Of a stretch of DNA of 64,000 nt, positions 42,857-51,982 are shown piece by piece. The stretch is from Pseudohoeflea sp964511625 (GTDB lineage: Bacteria > Pseudomonadota > Alphaproteobacteria > Rhizobiales > Rhizobiaceae): positions 62,001-126,000 of the forward strand of contig CAZEJG010000003.1 in NCBI GenBank assembly GCA_964511625.1. The letters run 5' to 3'. How positions within the stretch are numbered: position 1 is the stretch's first letter; each line of letters begins with the position of its first letter. The translations under genes and the position numbers were made by a program. The notes beneath the pieces were generated by a model, which worked only from the letters and a program-made list of their open reading frames with translations, had not been told where the DNA came from and ran no database searches.

Positions 42857-44434
42857 ATGGCCGCAACCTCAACCGCAAATGTCGATCTGTCACAGGCGAT
42901 GAACCTGACGCCGACCGCGCTCGGCGACTGGCTGATCGTGATGCCCGCCGTGTGGTGCCTGCTGGCCGGCGCGGTGCTTCTGATGCTACGCAAGCGCACG
43001 GACCTGCAGGCCGCCATCGGCATTGCAGCACTCGTGGTGCTGGTTCTCTTCGATGCCGCGCTGTTGTGGCGGGTGATCACCCAGGGCCCCTTCACCATGG
43101 TGATGGGACGCTGGCTGCCGCCCTTCGGCATCGCGTTCACGGTCGACCTTCTCGGCGCTATCTTCACCATGACATCGGGACTGGTGGCGCTCGCAGCCGG
43201 AATCTTCGGCCGAGACGACGTCAATTCGACAGGCCGCCGCTACGGTTTCTATCCGTTCCTGCTCCTGCTGATGGCCGGCGTCTCCGGGGCCTTCCTGACC
43301 GGCGACGTCTTCAATCTCTATGTCTGGTTCGAGGTTCTGCTGATCGGTTCGTTCGGGCTTTTGGTCCTGGGCTCGGAGCGCGAGCAGATCGACGGGGCGA
43401 CGAAATACGCCTTCCTCAACCTCGTCGGCACCACGCTGTTCCTGATCGCCACCGGCTATCTCTACGGCCTGTTCGGCACGCTCAACATGGCAGACATCCT
43501 CGTCAAGGCGCCGGAATTGCGCGAGACCGCGCCGCTGATGACGCTGATCTGCCTCTATCTTCTGGCCTTTGCGATGAAGGCGGCGGCCTTCCCGGTCAAT
43601 TTCTGGCTTCCCGCATCCTACCACACGCCGAAACTGGTAGTCTCCGCCCTTTTCGGCGGCCTGCTGACCAAGATCGGCATCTATGCGCTTTTGCGCGTGC
43701 TGGTGATGATTTTCCCGGTCGAGCGCGGCGAACTCGGCTGGGTGATCGCGGTTCTTGCCGCTGCGACCATGCTGCTCGGGGTGATCGGCGCGCTGGCCCA
43801 GAACGACATCCGCCGCGCCGTCGGCTTCCTCGTCATCTCCGGCATCGGCATGATGTTGGCGGGCATCGCGCTTGCGAGCCCGAGCGGCCTTGCCGGCGCC
43901 ATCCTATATTCGGTCCACTCGATGGTGGTCATGACAGCGATCTATTTTGCCTCGGGCATCGGGGGCGCGCTTGTCGGCAGCAATCTTCTGTCGCGATCGG
44001 GTGGCATCTACGCGGCAAATGCGACGCTCGCCTTCACGACGCTGGCCCTGTTCCTGTCGGTGGCCGGCCTGCCGCCTTTTTCGGGCCTCTGGCCCAAGGT
44101 GATGCTGGTCAAGGCGTCGCTCGATGTCGGTGAATGGTGGCTGGCAGCCTCGATCCTTCTGACCGGATTCCTGACCACGATCTGCGTCGGACGCATCTGG
44201 GCGCTCGCCTACTGGCGTCCCCGTCCGCCGGTCGAGGGAGACGAACAACCCACCGCGACCGCTGCCAAGATCGCACCCACGGCGGTGATCGGTCTTGGCG
44301 GGCTGACCGCGTTGACGGTTGTCTTCGGCCTCTGGCCAGAACCGCTGATCGCGCTGTCGCAGGATGCGGCACGCGGACTTCTCGATCCCTCCGCCTATGT
44401 GCTGTCGGTGTTTCCCGGGGAGGTGCCGCGATGA
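42857..44434 (+). CDS. mnhD: Mrp/Mnh antiporter subunit D (NuoN/M-like)
   Basis: 525 residues, about 14 helices, proton-conducting ND2/ND4-like subunit. FEVLLIGSFGLLVLG, AAFPVNFWLPASYHTPKLVVSAL with the conserved lysine, and QNDIRRAVGFLVISGIG are family blocks. Start at 42857 after AGGAG; a Met at residue 15 is a possible alternative. The 19-bp gap after mnhC is the only one in the operon. Stop overlaps mnhE (ATGA). Confidence 0.94.
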   Translation: MAATSTANVDLSQAMNLTPTALGDWLIVMPAVWCLLAGAVLLMLRKRTDLQAAIGIAALVVLVLFDAALLWRVITQGPFTMVMGRWLPPFGIAFTVDLLGAIFTMTSGLVALAAGIFGRDDVNSTGRRYGFYPFLLLLMAGVSGAFLTGDVFNLYVWFEVLLIGSFGLLVLGSEREQIDGATKYAFLNLVGTTLFLIATGYLYGLFGTLNMADILVKAPELRETAPLMTLICLYLLAFAMKAAAFPVNFWLPASYHTPKLVVSALFGGLLTKIGIYALLRVLVMIFPVERGELGWVIAVLAAATMLLGVIGALAQNDIRRAVGFLVISGIGMMLAGIALASPSGLAGAILYSVHSMVVMTAIYFASGIGGALVGSNLLSRSGGIYAANATLAFTTLALFLSVAGLPPFSGLWPKVMLVKASLDVGEWWLAASILLTGFLTTICVGRIWALAYWRPRPPVEGDEQPTATAAKIAPTAVIGLGGLTALTVVFGLWPEPLIALSQDAARGLLDPSAYVLSVFPGEVPR

Positions 44435-44904
44435 GCCTGTTTCTGGTCAATGTGCTGCTTGCGCTCGCCTGGGCGGCAGTGACGGGGTCGTTCACTTTCC
44501 TCAACCTCGCCTTCGGCTTCGTGCTGGCTATGGGAACCCTGTCGCTGATCCGCGAGCAGGTGGGGTCGGTCGGCTATTTCTCCCGCGCCCGCCGGGTGAT
44601 CTCCCTTTTCCTTCTCTTCGTCTACGAGCTCATACTCTCGGCGTGGCGGGTGGCGGTTCTCGTGCTGTCGCCGCGCATGGACCTCAAGCCCGGTATCTTC
44701 GCCTATCCGCTGAAGGTCGACCGTGATTTCGAGATCGCGCTGCTCGCCAACCTGATCACGCTGACACCGGGAACGCTTTCGGTCGACGTGTCGGACGACC
44801 GGCGCACCCTCTATGTCCACGCCATCGACGCCTCCGATCCCGAACAGGCGCGCCGCGACATTGCCTCCGGCTTCGAGCGCAAGATCATGGAGGCGTTCCG
44901 ATGA
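44431..44904 (+). CDS. mnhE: Mrp/Mnh antiporter subunit E
   Basis: 157 residues with two to three N-terminal helices and a cytoplasmic C-terminal domain containing ANLITLTPGTLSVDVS, the diagnostic MnhE block. ATGA overlaps with both mnhD and mnhF. Confidence 0.93.
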   Translation: MSLFLVNVLLALAWAAVTGSFTFLNLAFGFVLAMGTLSLIREQVGSVGYFSRARRVISLFLLFVYELILSAWRVAVLVLSPRMDLKPGIFAYPLKVDRDFEIALLANLITLTPGTLSVDVSDDRRTLYVHAIDASDPEQARRDIASGFERKIMEAFR

Positions 44905-45299
44905 GCTTTGCGGAGACAATCCTCGACTATTCGGTCGATATCGCCCTGGTCATCCTCAGCATCACCTTCCTGCTGACGATCATCCGGATCGTCCGCGGAC
45001 CGACGCTGCCGGATCGGATACTCGGTCTCGACATGCTGGTGGCCGCGGCTATCGGGTTCATCGCCGTGATCGGCATCAAGACCGGCTACATTCTCTACAT
45101 CGACATTGCCATTGCGCTGGGTCTCGTGGGCTTTCTGGCGACCGTCGCCTTCGCCCGCTTCGTGCTGTCGCGTGGCAAGACCGAGGACGACATCCTGCGC
45201 GAGGCGCGCACCAAGGCCGAGGTTGCCCGCAAGAAGTCACGCGAGGAAAAACGGCGCGTTGCGCGCGCGCTCAAGCGCGAGAAGAAGATGGAACGATGA
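44901..45299 (+). CDS. mnhF: Mrp/Mnh antiporter subunit F
   Basis: 132 residues, three helices (VRGPTLPDRILGLDML is diagnostic). An unusually long charged C-terminal tail (about 45 residues, Lys/Arg/Glu rich) extends into the cytoplasm; most MnhF proteins are near 90-100 residues. Four-base overlaps on both sides. Confidence 0.92.
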   Translation: MSFAETILDYSVDIALVILSITFLLTIIRIVRGPTLPDRILGLDMLVAAAIGFIAVIGIKTGYILYIDIAIALGLVGFLATVAFARFVLSRGKTEDDILREARTKAEVARKKSREEKRRVARALKREKKMER

Positions 45300-45643
45300 A
45301 CGACATGCTGACACTCCTGTCTGCCGCCTTCGTGCTCATCGGCGCTTTCTTCGCGCTGGTCGCCTCCATCGGCCTGCTGAGGCTGCCGGATCTCTACAGC
45401 CGCATGCACGCCGCTTCAAAGGCGGGCACGATGGGCTCCGGACTGATGCTGATCGCGCTTGCCATTCATGCCGGCGACGCCGGTGTCTTTGCCCGCGCGC
45501 TGGCTGGGGTGGTCTTCTTCCTGCTCACCGCTCCGATATCCGCGCATCTTCTTGCCAAGGCCGCCTATACGGTCGGTTACCGCCTGGGACCGAGCGCGGT
45601 TCGCGACGAAATGTCCGCGCAGCACTCCGACACGAATCAATAA
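45296..45643 (+). CDS. mnhG: Mrp/Mnh antiporter subunit G
   Basis: 115 residues, three helices, with the diagnostic GLLRLPDLYSRMHAASKAGTMG block. Last gene of the operon, overlapping mnhF by four bases. No clear terminator directly after it. Confidence 0.93.
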   Translation: MNDMLTLLSAAFVLIGAFFALVASIGLLRLPDLYSRMHAASKAGTMGSGLMLIALAIHAGDAGVFARALAGVVFFLLTAPISAHLLAKAAYTVGYRLGPSAVRDEMSAQHSDTNQ

Positions 45644-46044
45644 ATGATTGTGCGGCTGCCGAGCCCTCTTAAACTACTGCTAAATTAACTGCCGCTCTGG
45701 CGCTGCGTCTTGCGTGGCCGGACGGATACTGCTTGATTTTACTGGGCAGAACTTAGGTTGTTTGCTATAGTCACGAAGTGTTTCAGATAAAAATACAATT
45801 ACAGGTTTCATTTTTAACGGATTTTAAACGATAATATCAAGGTTTCGCCATAAAGGTGTGGGCTGTGTATTTAAAGCGAACACACGGATTGTAAATCTCT
45901 TGTGTTTTGAAGAAGACGTAGTAATAACCCACGTGATTCAATTCCGGGTCGGGGTGGGGGCATGGAATTGATTATCGCAAATTCGCACGGCAACGAATGT
46001 TTCGCGTATTTGCACCGCATGCCTGACGTAATAAGGAACAAGAA
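45644..46044. other. 401-bp AT-rich leader region upstream of mucR
   Basis: No gene supported. The region is markedly AT-rich, as is usual upstream of mucR genes, which are autoregulated at AT-rich sites. It holds a TTAA-N7-CTAA element at 45669-45683 (near match to the CtrA box), a TATAGT hexamer at 45766, and runs of T and A at 45785-45835. The exact promoter cannot be placed. Confidence 0.55.
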
Positions 46045-46482
46045 ATGAGCGAACCTATCCAGGAGGACGGCAAGACCCTCCTTATCGAACTGACAGCTGA
46101 CATCGTCGCCGCCTATGTGAGCAATAATGCAGTGGTCGCGGCGGATCTTCCCGCCCTGATCAACAACATTCACAACGCCCTTGGCGGTGTTTCCGTTGGC
46201 GACAAGGTCGAAGAGGCCGAAAAGCCGAAGCCGGCTGTGCCCGTTCGCCGGTCCGTCCAGAACGACTTCATCATCTGCTTGGAAGACGGCCAGAAATTCA
46301 AGTCGCTCAAGCGACACCTGATGACCCACTACAATCTCACGCCGGAACAATACCGTGAGAAGTGGGATCTGCCTGCTGATTATCCCATGGTCGCTCCGGC
46401 CTATGCCGAGGCGCGTTCGCGTCTCGCCAAGGAAATGGGGCTGGGCCAGAAGCGTCGCCGCGGCAAGTCCAAGGCGGCCTGA
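46045..46482 (+). CDS. mucR: MucR/Ros-family zinc-finger transcriptional regulator
   Basis: 145 residues, global regulator of exopolysaccharide, motility and cell-cycle genes in Rhizobiales. The prokaryotic zinc finger is at about 78-95: C78-E-D81...H91...H95, that is, Asp in place of the second cysteine of Ros, as in most MucR proteins. The conserved FKSLKRHL and DLPADYPMVAPAYAEARSRLAKEMGLGQ follow. N-terminal half (1-55) is the oligomerisation region. ATG at 46045 with AAGGA upstream. Followed by a terminator. Confidence 0.94.
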   Translation: MSEPIQEDGKTLLIELTADIVAAYVSNNAVVAADLPALINNIHNALGGVSVGDKVEEAEKPKPAVPVRRSVQNDFIICLEDGQKFKSLKRHLMTHYNLTPEQYREKWDLPADYPMVAPAYAEARSRLAKEMGLGQKRRRGKSKAA

Positions 46483-46513
46483 TACGGCTCGCGCCGACTA
46501 CGCAGAATTTGAG

Positions 46514-46540
46514 GGCCTCGGGGAAACCCGGGGCCTTTTC
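46514..46540 (+). terminator. mucR terminator
   Basis: 9-bp stem GGCCTCGGG/CCCGGGGCC (one G-T pair) with a GAAA tetraloop, followed by TTTT. 31 bp past the mucR stop. Confidence 0.9.
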
Positions 46541-46678
46541 CGTCTGGATGCACCAAAGGCGCGAATGGGAGTGATGGAGGAAGAAAATCTTCGAAATTGT
46601 ACTGCTTCGGCTCATAAACTCAATAAAAACAACGTCTGATTGTGATCCGGTTCTGGCTGCTCGTCCCCGCTTTCTGCT

Positions 46679-46705
46679 TATGTAGTAAGAATATATTCCT
46701 ACATA
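46679..46705. promoter_or_regulatory. inverted repeat overlapping the DnaA-like gene promoter/leader
   Basis: TATGTAG, three bases, GAATATATTC, CTACATA: outer 7-bp arms are perfect inverted repeats and the centre is itself a palindrome. It ends directly at the AGGAGG ribosome site of the next gene, so a bound protein or a hairpin would block expression. Confidence 0.55.
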
Positions 46706-46717
46706 GGAGGCGAGACG

Positions 46718-47158
46718 ATGAGAACTGACGAAGCCGCCCCGGAAGGGATCAAGACACCAGGTAGCGGGTCCGGCCACCTATCACTGCGGCGTGCGGAAAG
46801 CGTGAGCACGCCTCGGGCGCTGGAGGCCGGTTCGAGGGTCCGGGTGGTGGAGAGACTGGTGGGCGAACTCTTCGACCTCGCCTGTCAGGGACCTTTGCCC
46901 TATGCGCTCGCCGAACGGCGACCCAAGTGCCATGCGCGGCAGATCACGATGTATCTCTGCCGGGTCGTCCTCTCGATGACCTATCAGCAGATTGCCTTGG
47001 CGGTCGGCCGTGACCGGTCGACGGTCATCCATGGCTGTGCCGCGGTGGAGGACCGGCGCGACGTCCTTGCCTATGACGGGTTCATCGAGCGCTGCGAACG
47101 CTGTGTCAGGGCGGTCTTCACGCCGGACGGGGAGGTGGGGCATGCAAGCCGCGCCTGA
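46718..47158 (+). CDS. DnaA domain-IV-like helix-turn-helix protein
   Basis: 146 residues. The C-terminal part (about 72-110) matches the DNA-binding domain of DnaA: ARQITMYLCRVVLSMTYQQIA then VGRDRSTVIHGC, where DnaA has a GRDHTTVxHA signature. No ATPase domain is present. It could bind DnaA boxes without initiating replication, or simply act as a transcription factor. ATG at 46718 with AGGAGG. Overlaps the next gene by 17 bp. Confidence 0.8.
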   Translation: MRTDEAAPEGIKTPGSGSGHLSLRRAESVSTPRALEAGSRVRVVERLVGELFDLACQGPLPYALAERRPKCHARQITMYLCRVVLSMTYQQIALAVGRDRSTVIHGCAAVEDRRDVLAYDGFIERCERCVRAVFTPDGEVGHASRA

Positions 47159-47957
47159 CCGGACCAAGGCCCGTCTCATCCGAATGCTCGCCGCTGCGGG
47201 CAAGGAGGGATGTGTCATCCTGCCGGGTGAAGCCGATGTGGCTCATCTCGACCAGCCCGACGGCCGGCGGATGCGCGTCTCCACGGCGGTTCTTCTAGAT
47301 CTCGAGCGGGCCGGTATCGCCATGCGCGCTTCTGGCAGGATCCGTCTGACCGATGCCGGCCGCGCCGCGTGCCGCCGTCTGGGCGCGGGCGAGGCGGGGT
47401 TTGCCGCCCAGCATCGCGAGACGACACTCGTTCACGATGCGGAGGGTGGTGCGCGCGAGGTCAATCTCGCCGAATCGCCTCTCGGAGCGCTCGCGCGCTT
47501 GAAACGGAGGGACGGGGAGCTCTGGTTTCCGCCGACACTGGTGGCTGCCGGCGATCGGTTGCGCGCGGACTACACGCGCGGCCAGTTCATGCCGACGATG
47601 GGCGTGCGCCTCGAGCCCTTGGCAAGCCGTGGAAATGCGGCACGCGGAGGCGGCATCGCGGAACTGACGGAAGCTGCGCTTTCGGCGCGGATGCGGGTGG
47701 AGCGCGCCATGGAGGCGGTCGGCCCGGAGACCGCCGGACTGCTGATTGACGTCTGCTGTCATCTGAAGGGCCTGGAGACGGTGGAGCGCGAACGGCAATG
47801 GCCGCAGCGGTCGGCGAAGCTCCTGCTGCGGGCCGGGCTCGAAATGCTGGCGCGCCACTATGTGCCGGAAGGCGGGAGGCGGAGTGGAGTGCGAAGTTGG
47901 GGCGGCGAGGGATTCAGACCCGATCTGGCCTTCGATACGGCCGGCACCCCGCGCTGA
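47142..47957 (+). CDS. DUF6456-family protein
   Basis: 271 residues. An N-terminal winged-helix-like part (about 1-75) and a C-terminal DUF6456 domain (about 110-250; SPLGALARLKRRDG, LRADYTRGQFMPTMG, LIDVCCHLKGLETVERE). Found in Rhizobiales next to the DnaA-like helix-turn-helix gene, as here, where the two overlap by 17 bp. Probably DNA-binding; function unknown. GGAGG precedes the ATG at 47142. Confidence 0.82.
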   Translation: MQAAPDRTKARLIRMLAAAGKEGCVILPGEADVAHLDQPDGRRMRVSTAVLLDLERAGIAMRASGRIRLTDAGRAACRRLGAGEAGFAAQHRETTLVHDAEGGAREVNLAESPLGALARLKRRDGELWFPPTLVAAGDRLRADYTRGQFMPTMGVRLEPLASRGNAARGGGIAELTEAALSARMRVERAMEAVGPETAGLLIDVCCHLKGLETVERERQWPQRSAKLLLRAGLEMLARHYVPEGGRRSGVRSWGGEGFRPDLAFDTAGTPR

Positions 47958-47961
47958 ATGG

Positions 47962-48384
47962 TCAGCCCGCGGCGCGTGCGGCTTCGGCCTTGATGCGCTC
48001 GACCATCGAACGCAGCCCGTTGGCACGCTGCGCGGTCAGATGCTCGCCGAGGCCGAGTTCGTCGAGAAGCAGACCGGCATCGAGCGTGGAGAGGTCCGAG
48101 GCCTTGCGGCCCGAGGCTGCGGCGAGCAGGATCGCCACCAGGCCGCGCACGATATGGGCGTCGGAATCGCCGCGGAAGACCATCACCGGATCAGCGTCGT
48201 CGCCCGCGGCGGTCTCGGTGACCAGCCAGACCTGGCTGGCGCAGCCGCGTACCTTGTTGGCGTCAGTTCGGTCTTCCTCCGGCAGATCCGGCATCGCCTT
48301 GCCCAGTTCGATGACATAGCGGTAGCGATCTTCCCAGTCGTCGAGGAAGGCGAAATCGTCCTTGATGGTGTCGATATCGGTCAT
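47962..48384 (-). CDS. sufE: SufE-family sulfur acceptor protein
   Basis: Accepts persulfide sulfur from SufS cysteine desulfurase for Fe-S cluster assembly. 140 residues, with the acceptor cysteine in VRGCASQVWL (about residue 47) and the ELGKAMP and AHIVRGLVAILL helices. ATG at 48384 with CGGAG upstream. Convergent with the DUF6456 gene. No suf operon nearby. Confidence 0.92.
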   Translation of the reverse strand: MTDIDTIKDDFAFLDDWEDRYRYVIELGKAMPDLPEEDRTDANKVRGCASQVWLVTETAAGDDADPVMVFRGDSDAHIVRGLVAILLAAASGRKASDLSTLDAGLLLDELGLGEHLTAQRANGLRSMVERIKAEAARAAG

Positions 48385-48497
48385 GTACGGCTCCGCTTCG
48401 GCGATCCCGAAAAACTTGGCTCCGGGTATGCCCCGATATACGCATTGCGGCAGCAATTGCCAGCCGTCTGGCGAAATTCGCGGCTCCGTGGACGCCC

Positions 48498-49094
48498 TCA
48501 GGCGCGCCGGCGAAGACGCCCCGCGGCTTCCAGTTCGTCGAAATAGGCGCGTTCAGCCTCCCATGCATGGCCGGCCCAGCCCTGATGGGTGAAGCCGTAG
48601 ATATCAATGCGGTCGGCGCGCCGGCTCCGCGAGTATAGCAGGTCGTGCAAGGTAAGCGCGCCGATGCTGGCGACGGAACCGGCGGGTGCGCCGAGCCGGG
48701 CGAGATGAATCAGCAGACCGCGCCGGCTGGAGCGCGGTATGAAGTCGACAGGCCGGTCGCCGACGATCAGCGCACGTATCTCCGCGGTTACATCGTCTTC
48801 GCGGGCTTTGCGGCTCCAGCGCCCGGCGAGCAGGTCGGCCGGCTGCAGCGGCCTCGGAGCGATGGAGAAGCGGAAGGCGCGTGCGGCTTGGAAGACGGGG
48901 TTGCCGGCTTGCGCCGAAGCCATGATCTCACGAGCGGGTACGCCGATATTGCACAGGACGAGAAGGTCGGTTCGTGTACCTGTCGGCGCGCCGAAATACG
49001 GGCAGGCGTTGAAACGGACAACGCAGTCGGCGGCCTCGATCTCGGTGTGGAAATCCGCAGCCGGCGGTGCGTTTCCAATAATGGCGTAGCGCAT
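48498..49094 (-). CDS. 'urease operon accessory protein'-like, GT29-related protein
   Basis: 198 residues with the YAIIGNAPP start, VVRFNACPYFG and a later IDIYGFTHQGW block, an arrangement resembling sialyltransferase-family (GT29) folds. Rhizobial homologs are labelled urease operon accessory protein, but no urease gene is in this window, so that label should not be taken as function. ATG at 49094 with CGGAG five bases upstream. Confidence 0.7.
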   Translation of the reverse strand: MRYAIIGNAPPAADFHTEIEAADCVVRFNACPYFGAPTGTRTDLLVLCNIGVPAREIMASAQAGNPVFQAARAFRFSIAPRPLQPADLLAGRWSRKAREDDVTAEIRALIVGDRPVDFIPRSSRRGLLIHLARLGAPAGSVASIGALTLHDLLYSRSRRADRIDIYGFTHQGWAGHAWEAERAYFDELEAAGRLRRRA

Positions 49095-49213
49095 GGGCAC
49101 TCCGTCGTCCGGGCCTCGCGGGAGTGCATATCGGCCCGACCGGGCGGCAACATGCCATGGGCGGAGATTGCAAAAAAGGGTCCGAGAAGCGTCCGATACG
49201 AAGCCGGGCCGGC

Positions 49214-49666
49214 TCAGCGATAGAAGGTCGGCACCGGAACACTTGACGGATCGGGCAGTCCTGCCTGGTCATCCTTGCCCGGCAGAGAACCTGTGATGAT
49301 CGCGGCGACATCATTATCGTCGATGCCGGCCTTTGCGAGTTCCGCGGCGACGGGAGCAAGTGCATCCTTCTCCTCGTCGGAGAGCTTGTCATCGATGAGG
49401 CGGTAGGCGATCAAGGCGCCGTCGCGGGCGCGAAGACCGAGGGCTTGCAGCGCCTCGCCGCCTTTCTCGCAGACGTCCGGGCGGCGGCTGCAGATGCGGC
49501 GAATATCGTCGAGCGCCGAGAACGCCACGCCGATGCTGTCGGTCATGCCGATGCTAGCCTCGGCCGTTTTCGGCGCATTGGTCGGCTCGACATCCGCCTT
49601 GACGAAGAAAGGCAGCGCGGCCAGCAGCAGCGTGAACCAGAAGGATGTCTTGATCAAAAACCACAT
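49214..49666 (-). CDS. DUF5330-family membrane-anchored protein
   Basis: 150 residues. Single N-terminal helix (MWFLIKTSFWFTLLLAALPFF), then a periplasmic part with the conserved ICSRRPDVCEKGGEAL pair of cysteines that probably form a disulfide. Function unknown; widespread in Rhizobiales. The ATG at 49666 starts at the membrane helix; a longer frame to 49822 adds an unconserved-looking stretch. Confidence 0.78.
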   Translation of the reverse strand: MWFLIKTSFWFTLLLAALPFFVKADVEPTNAPKTAEASIGMTDSIGVAFSALDDIRRICSRRPDVCEKGGEALQALGLRARDGALIAYRLIDDKLSDEEKDALAPVAAELAKAGIDDNDVAAIITGSLPGKDDQAGLPDPSSVPVPTFYR

Positions 49667-50122
49667 CGTCGTGTCTTTCTGTCCCTGTCCCACCTTCGTC
49701 GAGCCGCTGTCAGAGCTGTCAGAGCCCGGCTTGTCCCCGCCGGTCGGCTCTCCGAAGACAGGGGCGATCATCAGGGAAATGTCCCAAAACGGGTTTGTGT
49801 TGCGCGCCGCATTTTGATTCAAATTTTAGCGAATTGCCGGAGAGCGGCGAAATGACCGGAGCCGGCGTCCCGTTTCGATACACGAGACAGGCGCCAAACC
49901 CCTGCAATTACGCGCAAGTCCGTGAGGAACGTCGGACCGGAGCAGCCGGCTGAACCCGGTGTTAACCATGTTCGGCGAAGTCTGGCCGAAACGACGGGAA
50001 AAGCCGGCGTTCCCTATTTCTTCCGGGGTCTTTCCTGTCCCAGCCTTATCCATTCCTTAAGTCGCCTTTGGCAGTGTTGTGCCAGCTAACAAGAAACTGC
50101 GGCGTGTACGGAATCGGCAGGA
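49667..50122. other. 456-bp divergent intergenic region
   Basis: Lies between DUF5330 (minus) and the sensor kinase (plus). It includes a short direct repeat GCTGTCAGA twice near 49706-49724, and an AT-rich stretch at 49812-49835 that may hold a promoter. I see no RNA gene or open frame with a ribosome site. Confidence 0.5.
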
Positions 50123-51982
50123 ATGCGGAAGGCGAACTTCACCGGAAAACTTGAAGACCTGCTGGTTGAGGCCGCCGATGGCTGGCTCGCCAGCAGTCGG
50201 CTGTCCGGCGCCGATCGCCAGGAAGCGCTCCACCAGATCGTCGACTGGCTCGGCGCGGGCGTGCTGCTTCTCGTCGCCGCGGCCCCGGTGCTGTCGGCGA
50301 GCCTCGACCTGCCGCTGGCGATCGCCGGTGGGCTTTTCGCGGCTTCTGTTCCGCTTGCAGCTTCAGGACTGCTCGCCGCCACCGGCTCGTTGCGGGCGGG
50401 CCGTCTGACCGCCCTGGTGGCTTCGGTGACGGCGCTCGGCGTTCTGGTGGCCTCGACAGGCGGCCTTGCCTCTCCCTTTATCCTGCTGGCAGCCCTTCTG
50501 CCGCTCGAGGCGGTTTTCGCCAAGCCGAGTGCGAAAAGCGTTATCGCCGGTCTCTCCGGAGCCCTCGCCGTCGGCGTGATCGGTGGTCTGGGATCGGTGG
50601 CAGCGCCGGCGACCGCCGTTCCGCCGAATGCTGTCGCAGCGACGCTCGTCTTCCTGTTCGGCTACTGCGCGGCGCGCGCCTTGAGCCTGACGCGCTCGAC
50701 CGCCACGGATACTGTAGAATTTGTCGAGCCCGATGCGGAGAAGAACGCTTTGGAGTTCGATCCCTCCGACATTTTCGACCGGCTTCCCGGTCTCGTCACG
50801 CTTCATGATCGCAACGGTAATGTCATCCGCGCCAGCGGTGCCGACAAGCAGGCCTTCATCACATGGATGGGCGAGCCCGCAGGCGGCGGCTTCCTCGCTC
50901 ATATCCATGTCAGCGACCGCATTGCCTTTCTCGACGCCTTCGACGCCCTGCGCCGCGGCGAGCCGCGCCGCCGGGTGGAACTGCGCATGGAGCGTCGCGG
51001 CGATCCCGCACGACAATTCGCCCACGTCGCCGTTGACCTGATGGCCGAGCTGACCGCCGAAGGCGCCTTCCTCGGGGCCGTCGTCCAGAGCCGCGATGTC
51101 TCGGAACTGGTGGAAAACCGCACCCGGCTCGCCGACGCTGTCGAACAGGCCGAGAGCGCAAACGACGCCAAGAGCCGCTTCCTGGCCGCCGTGAGCCATG
51201 AACTGCGCACGCCGCTCAACGCCATCATCGGTTTTTCCGACATCCTTGAGCGTGAATTCTTCGGCGCGCTTCCCGATCAGCGCCAGCGCGAATATGTCGG
51301 TCTCATCCATCGTTCCGGCCATCATCTCCTGTCGCTGGTCAATACCATGCTGGACATGTCGAAGATCGAGGCGGGACGGTATGAACTGGTCGCCGAGACG
51401 TTCGCGGTGTCGGAATCAGTCGACAACTGCTCCGCCATGCTCGGCCTGCAGGCGAAGGAAAAGGGTGTGACCCTGACCCGCCGCGTGGCGCGTGATGCCG
51501 GAGAGATCGTTGCAGATCGCCGCGCGGTGCAGCAGATCCTAATCAACCTCGTCGGCAACGCTATCAAGTTCACCGAACCGGGCGGCGTGGTCACCACCGA
51601 TGTCGACCGGTCGGGCGACATGCTCCGCATCGTCGTCTCCGACACCGGAATCGGCATTCCCGAAGACCAGCTCGCCCGTATCGGCGAACCTTTCGTCCAG
51701 GGCCAGAACTCGTTGTCGCGCAACTACGAGGGAACCGGCCTCGGACTGTCGCTGGTCAAGGGACTGGTGACCCTCCATGGCGGTCATTTCGCGATCTCCA
51801 GCCAGCCGGGCGAGGGGACCTGCATCACCATCGAGCTGCCTGCTGACGGCGCGGGCATATCCACCGGCGACGTGGTCCATGACAGGACGCTGGCCTTCCC
51901 GCCGCGGCTTTCGCCGGACTTGCCGGAACAGAATGAAGACAAACAGGAGTCCGAAGATGACGCGACAGCGCGCATTGCCTGA
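50123..51982 (+). CDS. PAS-domain membrane sensor histidine kinase
   Basis: 619 residues: six or so N-terminal transmembrane helices (about 40-195), a PAS domain (about 220-335), HisKA with phosphorylated H359 in SHELRTPLNAIIGFSDIL, and a full HATPase_c domain (NLVGNAIKFTE, DTGIGIP, GTGLGLSLVKGL). The layout resembles PleC/DivJ-type kinases of alphaproteobacterial cell-cycle circuits, but identity is not certain. No response regulator gene is adjacent. The next gene starts inside its 3' end (26-bp overlap). Confidence 0.9.
   Translation: MRKANFTGKLEDLLVEAADGWLASSRLSGADRQEALHQIVDWLGAGVLLLVAAAPVLSASLDLPLAIAGGLFAASVPLAASGLLAATGSLRAGRLTALVASVTALGVLVASTGGLASPFILLAALLPLEAVFAKPSAKSVIAGLSGALAVGVIGGLGSVAAPATAVPPNAVAATLVFLFGYCAARALSLTRSTATDTVEFVEPDAEKNALEFDPSDIFDRLPGLVTLHDRNGNVIRASGADKQAFITWMGEPAGGGFLAHIHVSDRIAFLDAFDALRRGEPRRRVELRMERRGDPARQFAHVAVDLMAELTAEGAFLGAVVQSRDVSELVENRTRLADAVEQAESANDAKSRFLAAVSHELRTPLNAIIGFSDILEREFFGALPDQRQREYVGLIHRSGHHLLSLVNTMLDMSKIEAGRYELVAETFAVSESVDNCSAMLGLQAKEKGVTLTRRVARDAGEIVADRRAVQQILINLVGNAIKFTEPGGVVTTDVDRSGDMLRIVVSDTGIGIPEDQLARIGEPFVQGQNSLSRNYEGTGLGLSLVKGLVTLHGGHFAISSQPGEGTCITIELPADGAGISTGDVVHDRTLAFPPRLSPDLPEQNEDKQESEDDATARIA

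Noticed and set aside
48498..49094. Assignment as a urease component
   Set aside because: Only the database label of homologs suggests it; no urease gene is nearby and the sequence resembles a GT29-type fold.
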